64,000 bases of DNA from Microcoleus sp. FACHB-831 (GCF_014695585.1 NZ_JACJON010000084.1:85750-149749), one strand, 5' to 3'; positions 19,101-27,815 are shown, numbered from the stretch's first letter. Notes: generated from the sequence alone by a model not told the origin. Translations and numbers: made by a program.

Positions 19101-19456
19101 AGATAACGTCAGCAGAACAAACCCAACCTGCTGCAATTAACGAAAACCCAGAAAGCGTTAATACTACTAACGACGCGATCGCTACAACTGAGGTAGAAAA
19201 AGACCCCTCTTCTAGCCTGCTTCAACCTGCTGCGGTTTATGAAAAGCCTGAAACCGTCAACACAGCTAACAACGCGATCGCTAAGGTTGAGGTAGAAACA
19301 GGTTCTGACTCAAGTGCGATTGTCGCTGAGTCAGTGCAACCTCAACCATCTTCAACGATCGACCCGCCGCCGCCAATCGTCACCATTATCGGCGATTTGG
19401 TTGCTAAAACCGCGTCAGACAAAGCTTCTGACTCACCAAGCGTCGCCCCAGCCTGA
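16181..19456 (+). CDS. Signal peptide-HEAT repeat-transmembrane-NACHT NTPase
   Basis: 1091 aa, ATG with AAAGGTAG upstream. Residues 1-33 are a signal peptide (ending SWAQ), then an Ala/Ser/Pro/Thr linker (about 48-75). HEAT/PBS-lyase-like repeats of about 33 residues fill about 85-370 (motif VPALIEALQDKDxxVRxxAAxALGxIG). A hydrophobic stretch at about 436-460 (FWTGALLYFTLLPSTWWLLL) should cross the membrane, with a second possible one near 490. A NACHT-type NTPase follows: Walker A GEGGSGKTS at about 568-576, Walker B ILVIVDRF at about 660, and helical regions to about 940. The last 145 residues are low-complexity and acidic, with internally repeated segments. By topology the HEAT array lies in the periplasm or lumen and the NTPase in the cytoplasm. 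A signal-transducing STAND-like role is inference. Confidence 0.87.
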   Translation: MAKNITKSYVWALKVAVVSFSFPLLLTGNSWAQKQGNGEQVIKIAQTNSPTATASPSPAASPTAAASPSPALSQEAEIASYIQKFRTDDFRVYQDALRDLERIGTPAVPALIEALQDKDVRVRVYAADVLGALGSKAQEAVPPLAKALKDPDQYVRASAAEALHEIGSQAKDAVTELIGALKDEDRYVRYSAADALGRIGSEAKTAVPALIETLKDKDPYVRYSAADTLVAIGEDAKDAVKPLIETLKDEDEYVRAGSAAALGAIGEDAKDAVPKLMDTLAKDKSGFVRSRAANALGDINWQKKSTVPALIEALQDKDQRVRSAAAIAIGEIGADSPAAIPALIQALQEDDDKVRSSAAEGVGEIAGKLQDKATKLSIPALNSIITDLEIAVKVLEDPKANFKDSQIAQLKRPLVGIKAEKEARLSDRFSQWLAKNPFWTGALLYFTLLPSTWWLLLRLRPLWLLALNEALEPFSNIQLTGFMRGTKLSLRAILLISFFTHNSRVLDAWVAKYIKAAREEFGQKDAVSDRSIHIPVPITIDGKPDTQLTASDLQTKFNQQQCNLVIWGEGGSGKTSIACQMAKWAMAENQADRLCDHLMLPILIEEDLDIKVDKKADKKAEKTKTPPFIDAIRGHLQDLINEVKPISEELLERLLQEQRILVIVDRFSELNDATRGEIRPESPEFPVNSLVITSRFEEKLGRVNKTILKPQRIEGTNLASFVEAYIKEQGKRDKFTDLEFFDGCGQLSLRIGSRSVTLLLVKMYAEQMIQAKEKDVVGELASGIPDLMLTYLNELNGDISDGKLDNRTIHKDAKALAWECLKTDYRAGVVKRKDAIATLGDKSEDRLKYLENRLRLIQTVGPAQDQIRFTLDPLAEYLAGLQLLELNGDKEEAWREFLDKTMAKTDAQGGTQGLLLAVRDCCVAYGRDAKVPNFVVEELGVMTGLTPAPEPAQVIEVAEELAVATVVEEPALAEITSAEQTQPAAINENPESVNTTNDAIATTEVEKDPSSSLLQPAAVYEKPETVNTANNAIAKVEVETGSDSSAIVAESVQPQPSSTIDPPPPIVTIIGDLVAKTASDKASDSPSVAPA

Positions 19457-19504
19457 GCCTAGCGAACGCAACCAACCGACGGTGAGCGAGTAGAGCAAAC
19501 GATA

Positions 19505-19534
19505 AGTAGGGCAGTGCGATCGCACTGCCCTACT
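19505..19534. repeat. Perfect 30-bp palindrome centred on a HIP1 site
   Basis: AGTAGGGCAGTGCG and its exact reverse complement meet on GCGATCGC. It lies 49 bases after the HEAT-NACHT stop codon and could act as a transcript-end hairpin, although no T-run follows. HIP1 is common here, but a 30-bp perfect palindrome grown around it is not explained by HIP1 itself. Confidence 0.75.
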
Positions 19535-19576
19535 CTATAGCGTGAAGTAGAACGTTGTTCCTTTTTCATGTAAATA

Positions 19577-19627
19577 GGGGAATGGGGGATCGGGGATTGG
19601 GTTGCCAGTCTCATATCCCCATTCCCC
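19577..19627. repeat. GGGGAATGGGG inverted repeat (cyanobacterial short repeat type)
   Basis: GGGGAATGGGG at 19577-19587 is exactly inverted as CCCCATTCCCC at 19617-19627. Related GGGGAATGGGG-like runs occur at about 6972-6990, 22337-22380 and 41431-41450, all intergenic, matching the short tandem repeats typical of filamentous cyanobacteria. Confidence 0.6.
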
Positions 19628-19855
19628 GTAGGCTAGCTGAATTAATAATAACTTTGCTGTACCATCGCTACAAAATCAGACTCTCAAATATTAAACTTTA
19701 ATAATTTACTACTACTAAGGATCTATATAGAAAGGTAGATTAAATAGTAAAAATACATAGCTAACTTTATAGGAAAATGTAGCTCTATCAATAGGTAATA
19801 ACCTTTGGTTGAGAGTTTTACTTATTTACAAAAATATTATCAAAAAGAGGTTGTA

Positions 19856-20323
19856 ATGGGTATTCAAAAAAGGAAGATTTGGGCAGGTACGATAATATCG
19901 CTGTTGCTTTCGGCAGTAGCAGTACATCCGGCGATCGCTGAAGCACCTTCTGAGCCAGAAGCTACCCAACTGCAAAGCGGGACAAATACGCTTAAACCTG
20001 TCACGGGAACTATCACAAGTATTGTAGACGAGTTGGTAACGCTGGAAACTCGCAGCGGTACAACACAACAAATCTCAATTAAGCGCGAGGATTTGTCCCG
20101 GCTGGATTTACAGCGCGGAATGTATATTGCGGCGCTCTTAGATAGCAGGAATACTGCTAGAAACGTCAGCGTTATAAAAGACAACATTGCTTCGAGAGCT
20201 ATCACTTCGACAGATTCTACGAGAGGCGGCGATACAATAACTGGGGAAGAACAGGTTCTTCCGCAAAGGAGAGCGGACACGCTACCTACTCTCGATGCGA
20301 CAAAAAAACTCAGCAGAGAGTGA
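19856..20323 (+). CDS. Small secreted hypothetical protein
   Basis: 155 aa. The ATG at 19856 is preferred because AAAGAGG lies just upstream; a frame 17 codons longer is open but has no ribosome site. Residues 1-28 are a signal peptide (KRKIWAGTIISLLLSAVAV, ending AIAEA). The mature part contains a small beta domain at about 50-105 (VTGTITSIVDELVTLETRSG, then QISIKREDL and GMYIAALLDSRN) that resembles an OB-like or SH3-like barrel. The C-terminus is polar. I do not recognise a family. It follows the HEAT-NACHT gene by 400 bases and is probably transcribed separately, with its own terminator. Confidence 0.75.
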   Translation: MGIQKRKIWAGTIISLLLSAVAVHPAIAEAPSEPEATQLQSGTNTLKPVTGTITSIVDELVTLETRSGTTQQISIKREDLSRLDLQRGMYIAALLDSRNTARNVSVIKDNIASRAITSTDSTRGGDTITGEEQVLPQRRADTLPTLDATKKLSRE

Positions 20324-20346
20324 CTGCTGAGTTAGTTATCTTTTTG
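20307..20346 (+). terminator. Terminator overlapping the stop codon of the small secreted protein
   Basis: AACTCAGCAG / CTGCTGAGTT is a perfect 10-bp stem with a 7-base loop that contains the TGA stop. A T-rich tract (TTATCTTTTTG) follows after a few bases. Confidence 0.75.
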
Positions 20347-20393
20347 TGTAGTATTACTAGAAATCGCTATTTTCGGAAACAAGCACAGTTAGA

Positions 20394-21026
20394 TCAACCA
20401 CTTTGATTAATTTCCAACAATCCAGGCGGCGGGGTAATTTCAATGCGACCATTTTCGATATCTACAATGGGCGCGATCGCTGTTACAAATGGAATCAAAA
20501 CGGTTTCTGGTTGTTTGGCTGCTTTTGGCTTGTTACGTTTTTTACCCGTCTTTGCCTTGGCTTCAGGATTCTCGCTCTCTATAGCAACTGGTGCTGGTGA
20601 CTGGTGTAGCTTGACTTCTAGCAAATCGTGTCCTGCTGAGAACACATCCACCACCACACCAACGTTTTCCCCCGATTCTTGGTTGAAGACTTGCAAGCCA
20701 ATTAAGTCCAAAACGTGATATTCGCCTTCTTCCAGAGCTGGGCGATCGCTTTCTGGAACCATCAACTTTGCCCCAACCAGAGCCTCCGCCTGAGTCCGAT
20801 CCTCTACTCCGGCAAGTTTTACGATGTATAGATTTTTACCATCGACATAGCGCCCGCTCACTAATTCCACTGGTTGCGGTTCTGTTTCTCCCGGTCGCAA
20901 CAGCCAACGCTGTCCGGGGTTCTCGAAGCGTTCGGGAAAGTCAGACTGGGAATAAACCCGCAACTCACCCTTCAAGCCTTGAGCTGAAACAATCTTACCG
21001 ATTTCTAGCAATTCGTCTAAGGTCAT
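20394..21026 (-). CDS. rimM: Ribosome maturation factor RimM
   Basis: 210 aa from the ATG at 21026 ([20 protein letters not shown]), which fits the usual RimM start; an ATG eight codons upstream is also open and overlaps the end of avtA. RimM assists late maturation of the 30S head through ribosomal protein S19. The N-terminal beta-barrel domain ([32 protein letters not shown]) and the PRC-barrel domain ([47 protein letters not shown]) are both clear. Between the last two strands sits a Lys/Ala-rich insert of about 30 residues ([16 protein letters not shown]), absent from standard-length (~170-180 aa) homologues. It lies directly downstream of avtA and is probably co-transcribed. Confidence 0.95.
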   Translation of the reverse strand: MTLDELLEIGKIVSAQGLKGELRVYSQSDFPERFENPGQRWLLRPGETEPQPVELVSGRYVDGKNLYIVKLAGVEDRTQAEALVGAKLMVPESDRPALEEGEYHVLDLIGLQVFNQESGENVGVVVDVFSAGHDLLEVKLHQSPAPVAIESENPEAKAKTGKKRNKPKAAKQPETVLIPFVTAIAPIVDIENGRIEITPPPGLLEINQSG

Positions 21027-21049
21027 TATTTTAGTAAGAAGCGATCGCA

Positions 21050-22333
21050 TTAAGGACTAACAACTTTTAGCTTATACACCTGTTCCACCACAGCCGCCAA
21101 ACGCTTCATCCCAGTTTCGATATCGCTGTCGCTAGCAGTAAGGCTGATGCGGATACACTGTTGTTTGTGCGGCCATTCTTCTCGCAAGCCGGGGAAGAAG
21201 GAACTACCGGGTACAACAATTACACCCACTTGCTTGAGATGCTGATACAGTTCCCAGTCGGTAATCGGTAAATCTTGCAACCACAGCCAAGCAAATATTG
21301 CTCCTTCGCCGCGATGCAAGAACCAGGGTAAATCTTGGGGCATTGCTTCATCAAGGGTGCTTTCTACTACATCAAACTTTTTCTGGTAGTAGGGGCGAAT
21401 TACCTGTTCGGAGATATTGGCAAGCGATCCAGATTCAATCGCACGGGCGGCGATCGCTTGTCCATACCTAGACGAATGGATACACATATTCGTCTGGAAA
21501 CACTCCAATACCTGAATTAATTTTTCATTCCCAATCGCAATACCGATGCGTTCTCCAGGTAATCCCGCCTTCGATAAGCTCATGCAGTGCAAAATATTAT
21601 CCCCAAAAATCGGCGTCATGGGGGTAAAATTTAACGCCGGGAATGGGAGAGCATACGCAGAATCAATTAATACCGGAACGTCATAAGGCGCGGCTAGGGC
21701 AGCAATCTTGCGTACCTCGTCATCAGTTAGCACGTTGCCCGTAGGATTGCAGGGGCGAGAGAATAAAACGCAACCAGTATTTTCATTAATCTTCAACTGG
21801 CTGAAGTCAGGGCGATATTTGAAGCGATGGGCGGGTGCATCGATATCGAGGGCAGGTTTGTAGGCAAATAACGCCTCTGCTACCAAGGTCATACCACCAT
21901 AACCCGTGTAATCTGGACTCAGCGGCAGGACAATTTGCTTCAACGTGCCGCTGTTGGTGTAACCCCCAAAGGCATTGGTGGCGTAGAAGTAGAGGCTTTG
22001 GCTGCCGGGGGTAATAAGGATGTTGCGATGAGTTAGGTTTAGCCCATAGCGACGATTGAAGTCTTTAACTACGGCATCAATAAGCGGCTGATATCCTTGA
22101 CTTGAGCCGTAGCGACACACTACCTCGCCGAAGTCGGGGCTAGCGAGCAATTCTGTCGTATAGTCGCGCCACAGTTGCTCAACTTCCGGCAAAATCACGG
22201 GATTTCCAGCGCTTAAGTTAATAAACTCCCGCCCTTTACCTGCTTGCAGGGTTTCAATAATATCTTTCATAATTGCCCGCACCCCAGTTAGGTGGGACAT
22301 TTGATCGCCGATTTGAGTCAGGCCAGGGTTCAT
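21050..22333 (-). CDS. avtA: Valine-pyruvate transaminase
   Basis: 427 aa, PLP-dependent class I/II aminotransferase. Many segments match Avt[80 protein letters not shown] (the Lys at about 253 should bind PLP) and [19 protein letters not shown]. AvtA exchanges amino groups between valine and pyruvate or alanine in branched-chain amino-acid metabolism. The ATG at 22333 has no strong ribosome site, and GGGGAATGGGG-type repeats lie immediately upstream. It precedes rimM on the same strand with the two frames touching. Broader aminotransferase specificity cannot be excluded. Confidence 0.93.
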   Translation of the reverse strand: MNPGLTQIGDQMSHLTGVRAIMKDIIETLQAGKGREFINLSAGNPVILPEVEQLWRDYTTELLASPDFGEVVCRYGSSQGYQPLIDAVVKDFNRRYGLNLTHRNILITPGSQSLYFYATNAFGGYTNSGTLKQIVLPLSPDYTGYGGMTLVAEALFAYKPALDIDAPAHRFKYRPDFSQLKINENTGCVLFSRPCNPTGNVLTDDEVRKIAALAAPYDVPVLIDSAYALPFPALNFTPMTPIFGDNILHCMSLSKAGLPGERIGIAIGNEKLIQVLECFQTNMCIHSSRYGQAIAARAIESGSLANISEQVIRPYYQKKFDVVESTLDEAMPQDLPWFLHRGEGAIFAWLWLQDLPITDWELYQHLKQVGVIVVPGSSFFPGLREEWPHKQQCIRISLTASDSDIETGMKRLAAVVEQVYKLKVVSP

Positions 22334-22827
22334 AGTCTGGGGAATGGGGAATAAGTAATGGGGGATGGAGGATGGGGAATAATTCTACTATTAGATACCC
22401 GTCTGGGATGAAAATAATTTAATACTCTATCCAATTTAACTGCAAAGCTCAGCTCCTGCGCCCAAGGACACCGCCCCCAGAAGCATGAGGAGAAAGGCGA
22501 TCGCCTGTTTTTTTATGTAGTGGATAGTTTCGTATATTTGGCAACAGCCAAATAGCCGGAAACGCAGGCTATTAATTTATAGTTTCTTAAATTTACCTAA
22601 CAAACCTATAAACAGTGTAAAAAAACACTATTTATCTATAAAATCCTGGCAAGCTATAACCGAAGCCTGATAGGGTTGTACTCTCAGCCTGGAATTTTCC
22701 TATTTCGGCGATCGCGATGTAGGGACAAGTAATGAGAGATCCGCAGGGCTAAAACGACCGAATGCGATCGATCTTCACCACAGACGAGCGTGAAGAGTAA
22801 GCTACCCCAATTAATTCAACCGAACTT
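22334..22827. other. Divergent promoter region between avtA and glgP, with repeats
   Basis: About 490 bases. It holds GGGGAATGGGG-like tandem repeats (22337-22380), a 12-bp palindrome around HIP1 followed by T7 (AGGCGATCGCCT at 22495-22506, T-run at 22508-22514), and an AT-rich stretch at 22560-22650 that probably includes the glgP promoter. No gene is visible. Confidence 0.5.
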
Positions 22828-25023
22828 ATGACAACAATTGAGACGCTGCGTGCCAAACTACCATTTCCCCTCAAGCGGCTGGCAGACCTAGCCTATAACT
22901 ATTGGTGGAGTTGGACGAGCGATCGCCTTTCCTTGTTTCAAAGCATCAACCCCGACGAATGGCAGCGCTGCGGACACAACCCCGTTGCCTTACTAGACTC
23001 TGCTTCAGAAGTTCGACTGGCAAAGATGGCTTGCGACCCAGCATATATTAAGCGGGTGAAAGCGATCGCTTCTCAGTTTGACATTTATATGTCGGAGAAA
23101 AATGTCTGGGCAAGCCGCATCGCGCCGCAAATCTCCCACGAACGCCCCGTTGCCTATTTCTGCGCTGAATTTGGCATTCACGAATCCCTCCCCATCTACT
23201 CCGGCGGCTTGGGAATTCTAGCCGGGGATCACCTCAAGTCTTCCTCAGATTTGGGCGTCCCGATGGTGGCTGTAGGACTTTGCTATCGCCAAGGTTACTT
23301 CCGTCAGCGGTTAAACCAAGGCGGTTGGCAAGAAGAAAACTACGTTGACAATCCCTTTGACCGCATGGCTCTAGAGTTGATGAAGAATCAACACGGGGAA
23401 CCGATCGTTATAGAGATGGAAATTCGCCAGCGTCGGGTCAAAGCGCAAATCTGGTTAGCGCGAGTCGGTCGCGTTAATCTTTATCTCCTCGATACCGACC
23501 GCCACGACAACGATCCCATCGACCGTTGGCTGACAGGGCACTTGTACGGCGGTAACATCGAAACTCGCATCGCGCAGGAAGTCGTGCTGGGGATTGGCGG
23601 CGTGCGGGCGCTGGAAGCACTGGGGATTAATCCATCCGTCTGCCATTTGAACGAAGGTCACGCAGCATTTTGCACGTTGGAAATTGCCAGACAAGAAATT
23701 CAGCGCACTGGCAAGAGTTTCTATGATATTGAAGCAGCAGTGCGCGATCGCTGCGTCTTCACCACCCACACCCCAGTCCCCGCAGGTCACGATGTCTTCT
23801 CCTCCGACCTGATGGATTCCTACTTCGCCCACTACTGGCCTACACTCGGACTATCCCGCGAACAATTCCTCTCCCTCGGCGCACGACGCCTGGGCGATCC
23901 TTGGGAACCCTTCGGTATGACCGTCTTAGCGCTGCGGATGTGTCGCGCTGCCAACGGCGTTAGCGAACTGCACGGCGAAGTTTCCCGTAAAATGTGGAAA
24001 ATTCTCTACCCAGAACGTAGCGAAGAAAAAGTGCCCATCGGTCACATTACCAACGGCGTCCACGCTCGTACCTGGACGGCACCCATCATGGGCGACCTGT
24101 ATTCAGAGTATTTGGGTGAAGATTGGTCAACTAATGTGGCTGACCCGCAAATGTGGGCAAAAGTCGATGAAATTCCCGATGAGGAAATCTGGTGGCGACA
24201 CAGGGTTCTCAAAGAACGGCTGATTGCCCATACCCGCTATAAAGTTAAAATGGCGCGGCAACATCGCAGCGAAGAACATTACCGCATCGAAGCCGCCGAC
24301 CAACTGTTAGACCCCAACGTATTAACGATTGGATTTGCGCGACGCTTCAGCCCTTACAAACGCGGTGACTTGCTGCTGCGAGATGCAGAACGCGCTTTGA
24401 GGATTTTTGGTAATGCGGAAACACCAGTGCAAATTGTCTTTGCTGGTAAAGCTCACCCACACGACGAAGAAGGTAAGCGGATCATCCAGCGGTTGATGGA
24501 GTGGTGCAAGCACAATGCGATTCTCAACCGAGTTGCCCTTATCGAAGATTACGATATCTACACTGGTCAAAAACTGGTACACGGTGTTGATGTTTGGCTG
24601 AACAACCCGCGTCGTCCCCTAGAAGCATCGGGTACAAGCGGACAAAAAGTTTGCTTTAACGGTGGCATCAATTGCAGCGTACTAGATGGCTGGTGGTGCG
24701 AAGGCTATAAAGCAGATGCAAATGGTAAGGGGATCAACGGTTGGGCGATTGGTGAAGATGCTCACACCAGCGACCAAGAATTACAGGATCGAATTGATTC
24801 TGAATCTCTTTATAAGTTGCTCGAAGAGGAAATCGTTCCCCTCTACTACGACCAGGATGAGAATGGGGTTCCCCACCGCTGGATTCAGATGATGAAGGCG
24901 TCGATTAAGACAAATTCGCCTTTGTTTAACACTGACAGAATGATTGCTGATTATGTTACTCAGGTGTATGCACCTGGTAGCGCCGTAGGTTCTCAACCAA
25001 TTCGGGCGAGTGTTCTAGCTTAG
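22828..25023 (+). CDS. glgP: Alpha-glucan (glycogen/starch) phosphorylase, short DUF3417 type
   Basis: 731 aa. It releases glucose 1-phosphate from glycogen using phosphate and PLP. The N-terminus (LPFPLKRLADLAYNYWWSW) is the DUF3417 segment of the shorter phosphorylase type (TIGR02094), which lacks part of the animal/E. coli N-terminal domain. Visible motifs: YFCAEFGIHESLPIYSGGLG, HLNEGHAAF, FTTHTPVPAGHD, HITNGVHARTW, ARRFSPYKRGDLLL, and the PLP site EASGTSGQKVCFNGG with Lys607. The usual motif is GTSGMK; here Met is Gln. It is monocistronic with a terminator after it, and glycogen genes are not adjacent. The ATG start is consistent with the conserved N-terminus. Confidence 0.94.
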   Translation: MTTIETLRAKLPFPLKRLADLAYNYWWSWTSDRLSLFQSINPDEWQRCGHNPVALLDSASEVRLAKMACDPAYIKRVKAIASQFDIYMSEKNVWASRIAPQISHERPVAYFCAEFGIHESLPIYSGGLGILAGDHLKSSSDLGVPMVAVGLCYRQGYFRQRLNQGGWQEENYVDNPFDRMALELMKNQHGEPIVIEMEIRQRRVKAQIWLARVGRVNLYLLDTDRHDNDPIDRWLTGHLYGGNIETRIAQEVVLGIGGVRALEALGINPSVCHLNEGHAAFCTLEIARQEIQRTGKSFYDIEAAVRDRCVFTTHTPVPAGHDVFSSDLMDSYFAHYWPTLGLSREQFLSLGARRLGDPWEPFGMTVLALRMCRAANGVSELHGEVSRKMWKILYPERSEEKVPIGHITNGVHARTWTAPIMGDLYSEYLGEDWSTNVADPQMWAKVDEIPDEEIWWRHRVLKERLIAHTRYKVKMARQHRSEEHYRIEAADQLLDPNVLTIGFARRFSPYKRGDLLLRDAERALRIFGNAETPVQIVFAGKAHPHDEEGKRIIQRLMEWCKHNAILNRVALIEDYDIYTGQKLVHGVDVWLNNPRRPLEASGTSGQKVCFNGGINCSVLDGWWCEGYKADANGKGINGWAIGEDAHTSDQELQDRIDSESLYKLLEEEIVPLYYDQDENGVPHRWIQMMKASIKTNSPLFNTDRMIADYVTQVYAPGSAVGSQPIRASVLA

Positions 25024-25061
25024 GATAGTTTGGAATTAAGCCAGTTTTAAGCTAGTAGTAG

Positions 25062-25089
25062 GGTGGGCAATGCCCACCTTACTTTTTTT
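25062..25089 (+). terminator. Rho-independent terminator of glgP
   Basis: GGTGGGC-AAT-GCCCACC followed by TTAC and T7, 38 bases after the glgP stop. It has the same hairpin arms as the porin terminator at 1035-1060. Confidence 0.85.
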
Positions 25090-25152
25090 CCGCAGGTAAA
25101 TGCAGATTTATCAGCATACGACGGTGTTTAAATATTATTTAGCTGACTGTTT

Positions 25153-25974
25153 ATGCGTATTTGGCAGGCTGATTTTTATCGTCGTCCTCTGAAGGATGAG
25201 AAAGGGCAGCGGTTGTGGGAGTTGTTAATTTGCGACTTAAGTGGGCAGTTTACTTATGAGGCTTTGTGTCCTCAGTCAGAAGCAAATTCTAGTTGGTTGT
25301 TTTCTCAGTTACAACAAGCTGCTGCTGGTAATTTGCCAGAGGTTATTCAAGTTTTTCGGCCCCAGTCTTTGAGTTTAATTGAAGCAGCGGGGAAACAGTT
25401 GGGTGTTCAGGTGGAAGCAACGCGACGCACTGCTGCTTTAAAGCAGTTATTGCAAGAGAAAGCGCAGCAATATCCTCAAATTGGCGAACCTTACGACCCC
25501 TTAGCTTTAGACAAACCACCCCCGACGCCTTTACCTGAAATGCTTTGGGGAGAACAATGGCGATTTGCTACATTGCCTGCGGGTGACATTGTGGAGGCGT
25601 TTTCCGATCGACCGATTCCGGTTTTGGAAATGCCAGAATTTTTATTACCTATAAATTTAGGTTTAGCATCAACAATTCCCGTTCCCGGTGTGGTAATTTA
25701 TGGTGGGCGGCAGTCGATGAAGTTAGCGCGTTGGTTACAGGAATCACGACCATACGCGCTCAATTATATGGGCGGTGAATTAGCTGGATTGGTGTTAGAA
25801 GCTGGGTTGGTAGATAGGTGGATTGTTGCCACTTTTGAAGATAAGGAAGTGGCAACATCAGCACAGACTTACCAAGAGAGAAAGCAACAGAGTAAAGGGT
25901 TGCATTTTTTGTTGGTGCAGCCTGATGATTCGGGAATGACTTATAGCGGTTTTTGGCTCTTGCGCGAGGAATAA
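25153..25974 (+). CDS. Tab2/Atab2-family RNA-binding protein
   Basis: 273 aa. The N-terminus MRIWQADFYRRPLKDEKGQ, the WELLICD strand, and the ends FLLPINLGLASTIPVPGV and GMTYSGFWLLREE are typical of the Tab2/Atab2 (DUF1092) family. In algae and plants the relatives Tab2 and ATAB2 bind RNA and are needed for translation of photosystem I mRNA; the cyanobacterial members are thought to have a related photosystem role. No signal peptide. It is separated from glgP by a terminator and has its own short upstream region. The family is confident; the molecular function in cyanobacteria is inferred. Confidence 0.92.
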   Translation: MRIWQADFYRRPLKDEKGQRLWELLICDLSGQFTYEALCPQSEANSSWLFSQLQQAAAGNLPEVIQVFRPQSLSLIEAAGKQLGVQVEATRRTAALKQLLQEKAQQYPQIGEPYDPLALDKPPPTPLPEMLWGEQWRFATLPAGDIVEAFSDRPIPVLEMPEFLLPINLGLASTIPVPGVVIYGGRQSMKLARWLQESRPYALNYMGGELAGLVLEAGLVDRWIVATFEDKEVATSAQTYQERKQQSKGLHFLLVQPDDSGMTYSGFWLLREE

Positions 25975-25986
25975 GCTAAATTATCG

Positions 25987-26008
25987 TTCCCAGGCTCCAG
26001 CCTGGGAA
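25987..26008. repeat. Dispersed TTCCCAGGCTCCAGCCTGGGAA palindrome
   Basis: A 10-bp perfect stem with a 2-base loop, 13 bases after the Tab2 stop codon. A diverged relative (GTTCCCATGCTCTAACTGGG) is at 45719-45743. This is a common cyanobacterial dispersed repeat and could also end the Tab2 transcript. Confidence 0.7.
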
Positions 26009-26094
26009 TGAATGAGTATAGTCTCTGCCGATCATTTCGTTGCCAATGTAGGAGTAAAGGCGAAGGTTCGCTATTTTGTTGCTGGCGCTACAAT

Positions 26095-26708
26095 AGACTT
26101 CTTGCGGAATTAAGGAAAGTGAGTTAAATAAGAAGAGAAAAACTAATAACTATAGACCTTCTAATTAAATATTCGTGGTGGATATAGCCGTTAGCGCAGG
26201 AGTCGTGCGTACTCGCACGACAACAGAAATTGATCGCCCGCCCTAAAAAACAGAAGCAGTATTACAGCAGCAAGCAACGCTGTCACACGCTGAATATGTA
26301 ACTGTTAATTAATCAAATCACTCAAGAGATTATTTGTGTAGTAATAGGAAGAGGAAGAAAGCATGATTTCCGAATATTTAAAGATAGTAAAATTAAAGCA
26401 ATACAAGAGATTGAGATAATTGCGGACAAAGGATATCAGGGGATTAACCGTTATCATACGAACAGTGGAACTCCTTATAAAAAGCATAAAAAAGTCAGTT
26501 AACCACCGAACAAAACCAAGATAATAGAAACCACGCCAGGGCCAGAATAAAAATTGAGTATATGATGCGATTATTGAAAATATTTAAGATTCTCTTTAGT
26601 CGGTATCGGAATCGCAGGAAACGGTTTGGACTGCTAGTCAACCTGAGCGCTGGAATTTACAATTACAAACTAAAAATGGCTAGATAGTCTGAATTCCGCA
26701 AGAGGTCT
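26095..26708 (+). mobile_element. Decayed IS5-family insertion sequence with intact terminal inverted repeats
   Basis: AGACTTCTTGCGGAATT at 26095-26111 matches the reverse complement of 26692-26708 with one mismatch, so both 17-bp ends survive. The element is 614 bp, shorter than the ~850 bp usual for this group, which implies internal deletion. The interior carries a broken transposase. No clear target duplication is visible at the borders. Confidence 0.75.
26235..26687 (+). pseudogene. IS5-family transposase remnant
   Basis: Only the C-terminal half of a DDE transposase is recognisable, and it is broken by stops and frameshifts. Reading across frames one finds KKQKQYYS and RCHTL, then IGRGRKHDFRIFKDS and IIADKGYQGINRYH (around the second catalytic Asp), a stop after KKHKKVS, and then in another frame LLKIFKILFSRYRNRRKRFG and AGIYNYKLKMAR with a stop at 26687. 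The N-terminal half is absent or beyond recognition. The element therefore cannot move on its own. Confidence 0.75.
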
Positions 26709-26762
26709 TATCTACCAGCTTTTGTGAATGTTTCTTCGGCCAACACCGAATTTATGCCGTCT

Positions 26763-27247
26763 TCACTCATACCAGTCGGGTCCCTGCACAAAATCCCCGT
26801 CAGGGAGAATGGTTTTACAAAAGAAAGCTCCCATCATCCCACCCGGACAATTTTTAGCACCTCTGAGACTGGTCGCTACCAGAATGACATTAGCCATTTC
26901 GGCTCCCAAACAATCAGCACCGTTCATGTCAGCACCACTCAGGATAGCCCCCGTGAAATCGGTACCCCTAAGATCGGCATCTATGAAATCGGCACCACTC
27001 AGGTCAGTCCCTCTCAAGTTGGCATTACTGAGATTGGCACCACTCAGATTGCTACCAAGCATCTCTTGGCACGACTCAAGTTGGCATTACTAAGATTGGC
27101 ACGACTCAAATCGAGAGCGCCAAGATCAGCGCCACTCAAGTTGATTCCACTCAAGTCAGCCTCACACAGCGACTGACTAGAGAACTTAATTCGAGCAAAA
27201 TTCCTCTCGCCAGCAGCGTAACGTCTGAGCAATTCTTTAGCGTCCAT
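26763..27247 (-). pseudogene. Pentapeptide-repeat gene broken by one frameshift
   Basis: The N-terminal frame (27247 down to about 27044) starts MDAKELLRRYAAGERNFARI and enters A(N/D)LSxA pentapeptides. It ends at a stop after SRAKRCLVAI. The C-terminal frame (26763-27062) continues the same repeat in another register (LGSNLSGANLSNANL, ending DFVQGPDWYE). Removing two bases, or adding one, near 27060 restores an unbroken pentapeptide register and a protein of about 160 aa. The break point lies within 20 bases. It could be a real mutation, a sequencing error or, less likely, a slippage site. The decayed IS element ends 55 bases downstream of the stop. Confidence 0.7.
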
Positions 27248-27815
27248 TACTCAACTCCAACGTCCATTTACACCATCAACTCTAATGTTTTTAAGATAAC
27301 TTCCAGGGCTACAGCTTTTCCTCTATTGATGCTTACTGCATTACTAATTTAGGAATACTAAAAATGTAGTGTTAAGAAAAGTTTATGTATTTAAATTTAG
27401 TTAATTTATAGCAGCAGGGTTTCAGAGCTTTGCGCCAAAAGTTATGGGTAATTATAAAAATAAATCTAAGGAACTGCAACGATAAGTTAATTAAACTCTT
27501 TTAGTAGTTGATATTACAATTCCTAACAAAAAATCCTCCTGGGAGGTTAGTTCACAAGCTTTGCTTGCGATCGCATCTAAGAACTGAAGCTTGCTTAGTG
27601 CCCAATATATGCGCTACGCGATCGCCGAGGGCAAATTTGGTTTTAATTTCTGTGGAGAATTGTTGGAGCAACTACTGAACTTGCAATAAACTCATGCTAA
27701 GTAGGTGGAGCAATTAAACACAAGCTCTCCAAGTGGCATTCGTAGGGGTTATCAACCCCGCTTGTTTACGCCGACCTTTTTTCCATTACTTTTGTACCAA
27801 TTAACCGATTTACCC
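27248..27815. other. Gene-free divergent region
   Basis: About 570 bases between the pentapeptide pseudogene and the fatty-acid methyltransferase. It has two HIP1 sites and a short CCTCC-TG-GGAGG hairpin near 27538. The in-frame codons 27705-27815 could extend the next gene from a GTG. I see no RNA gene. Confidence 0.4.
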
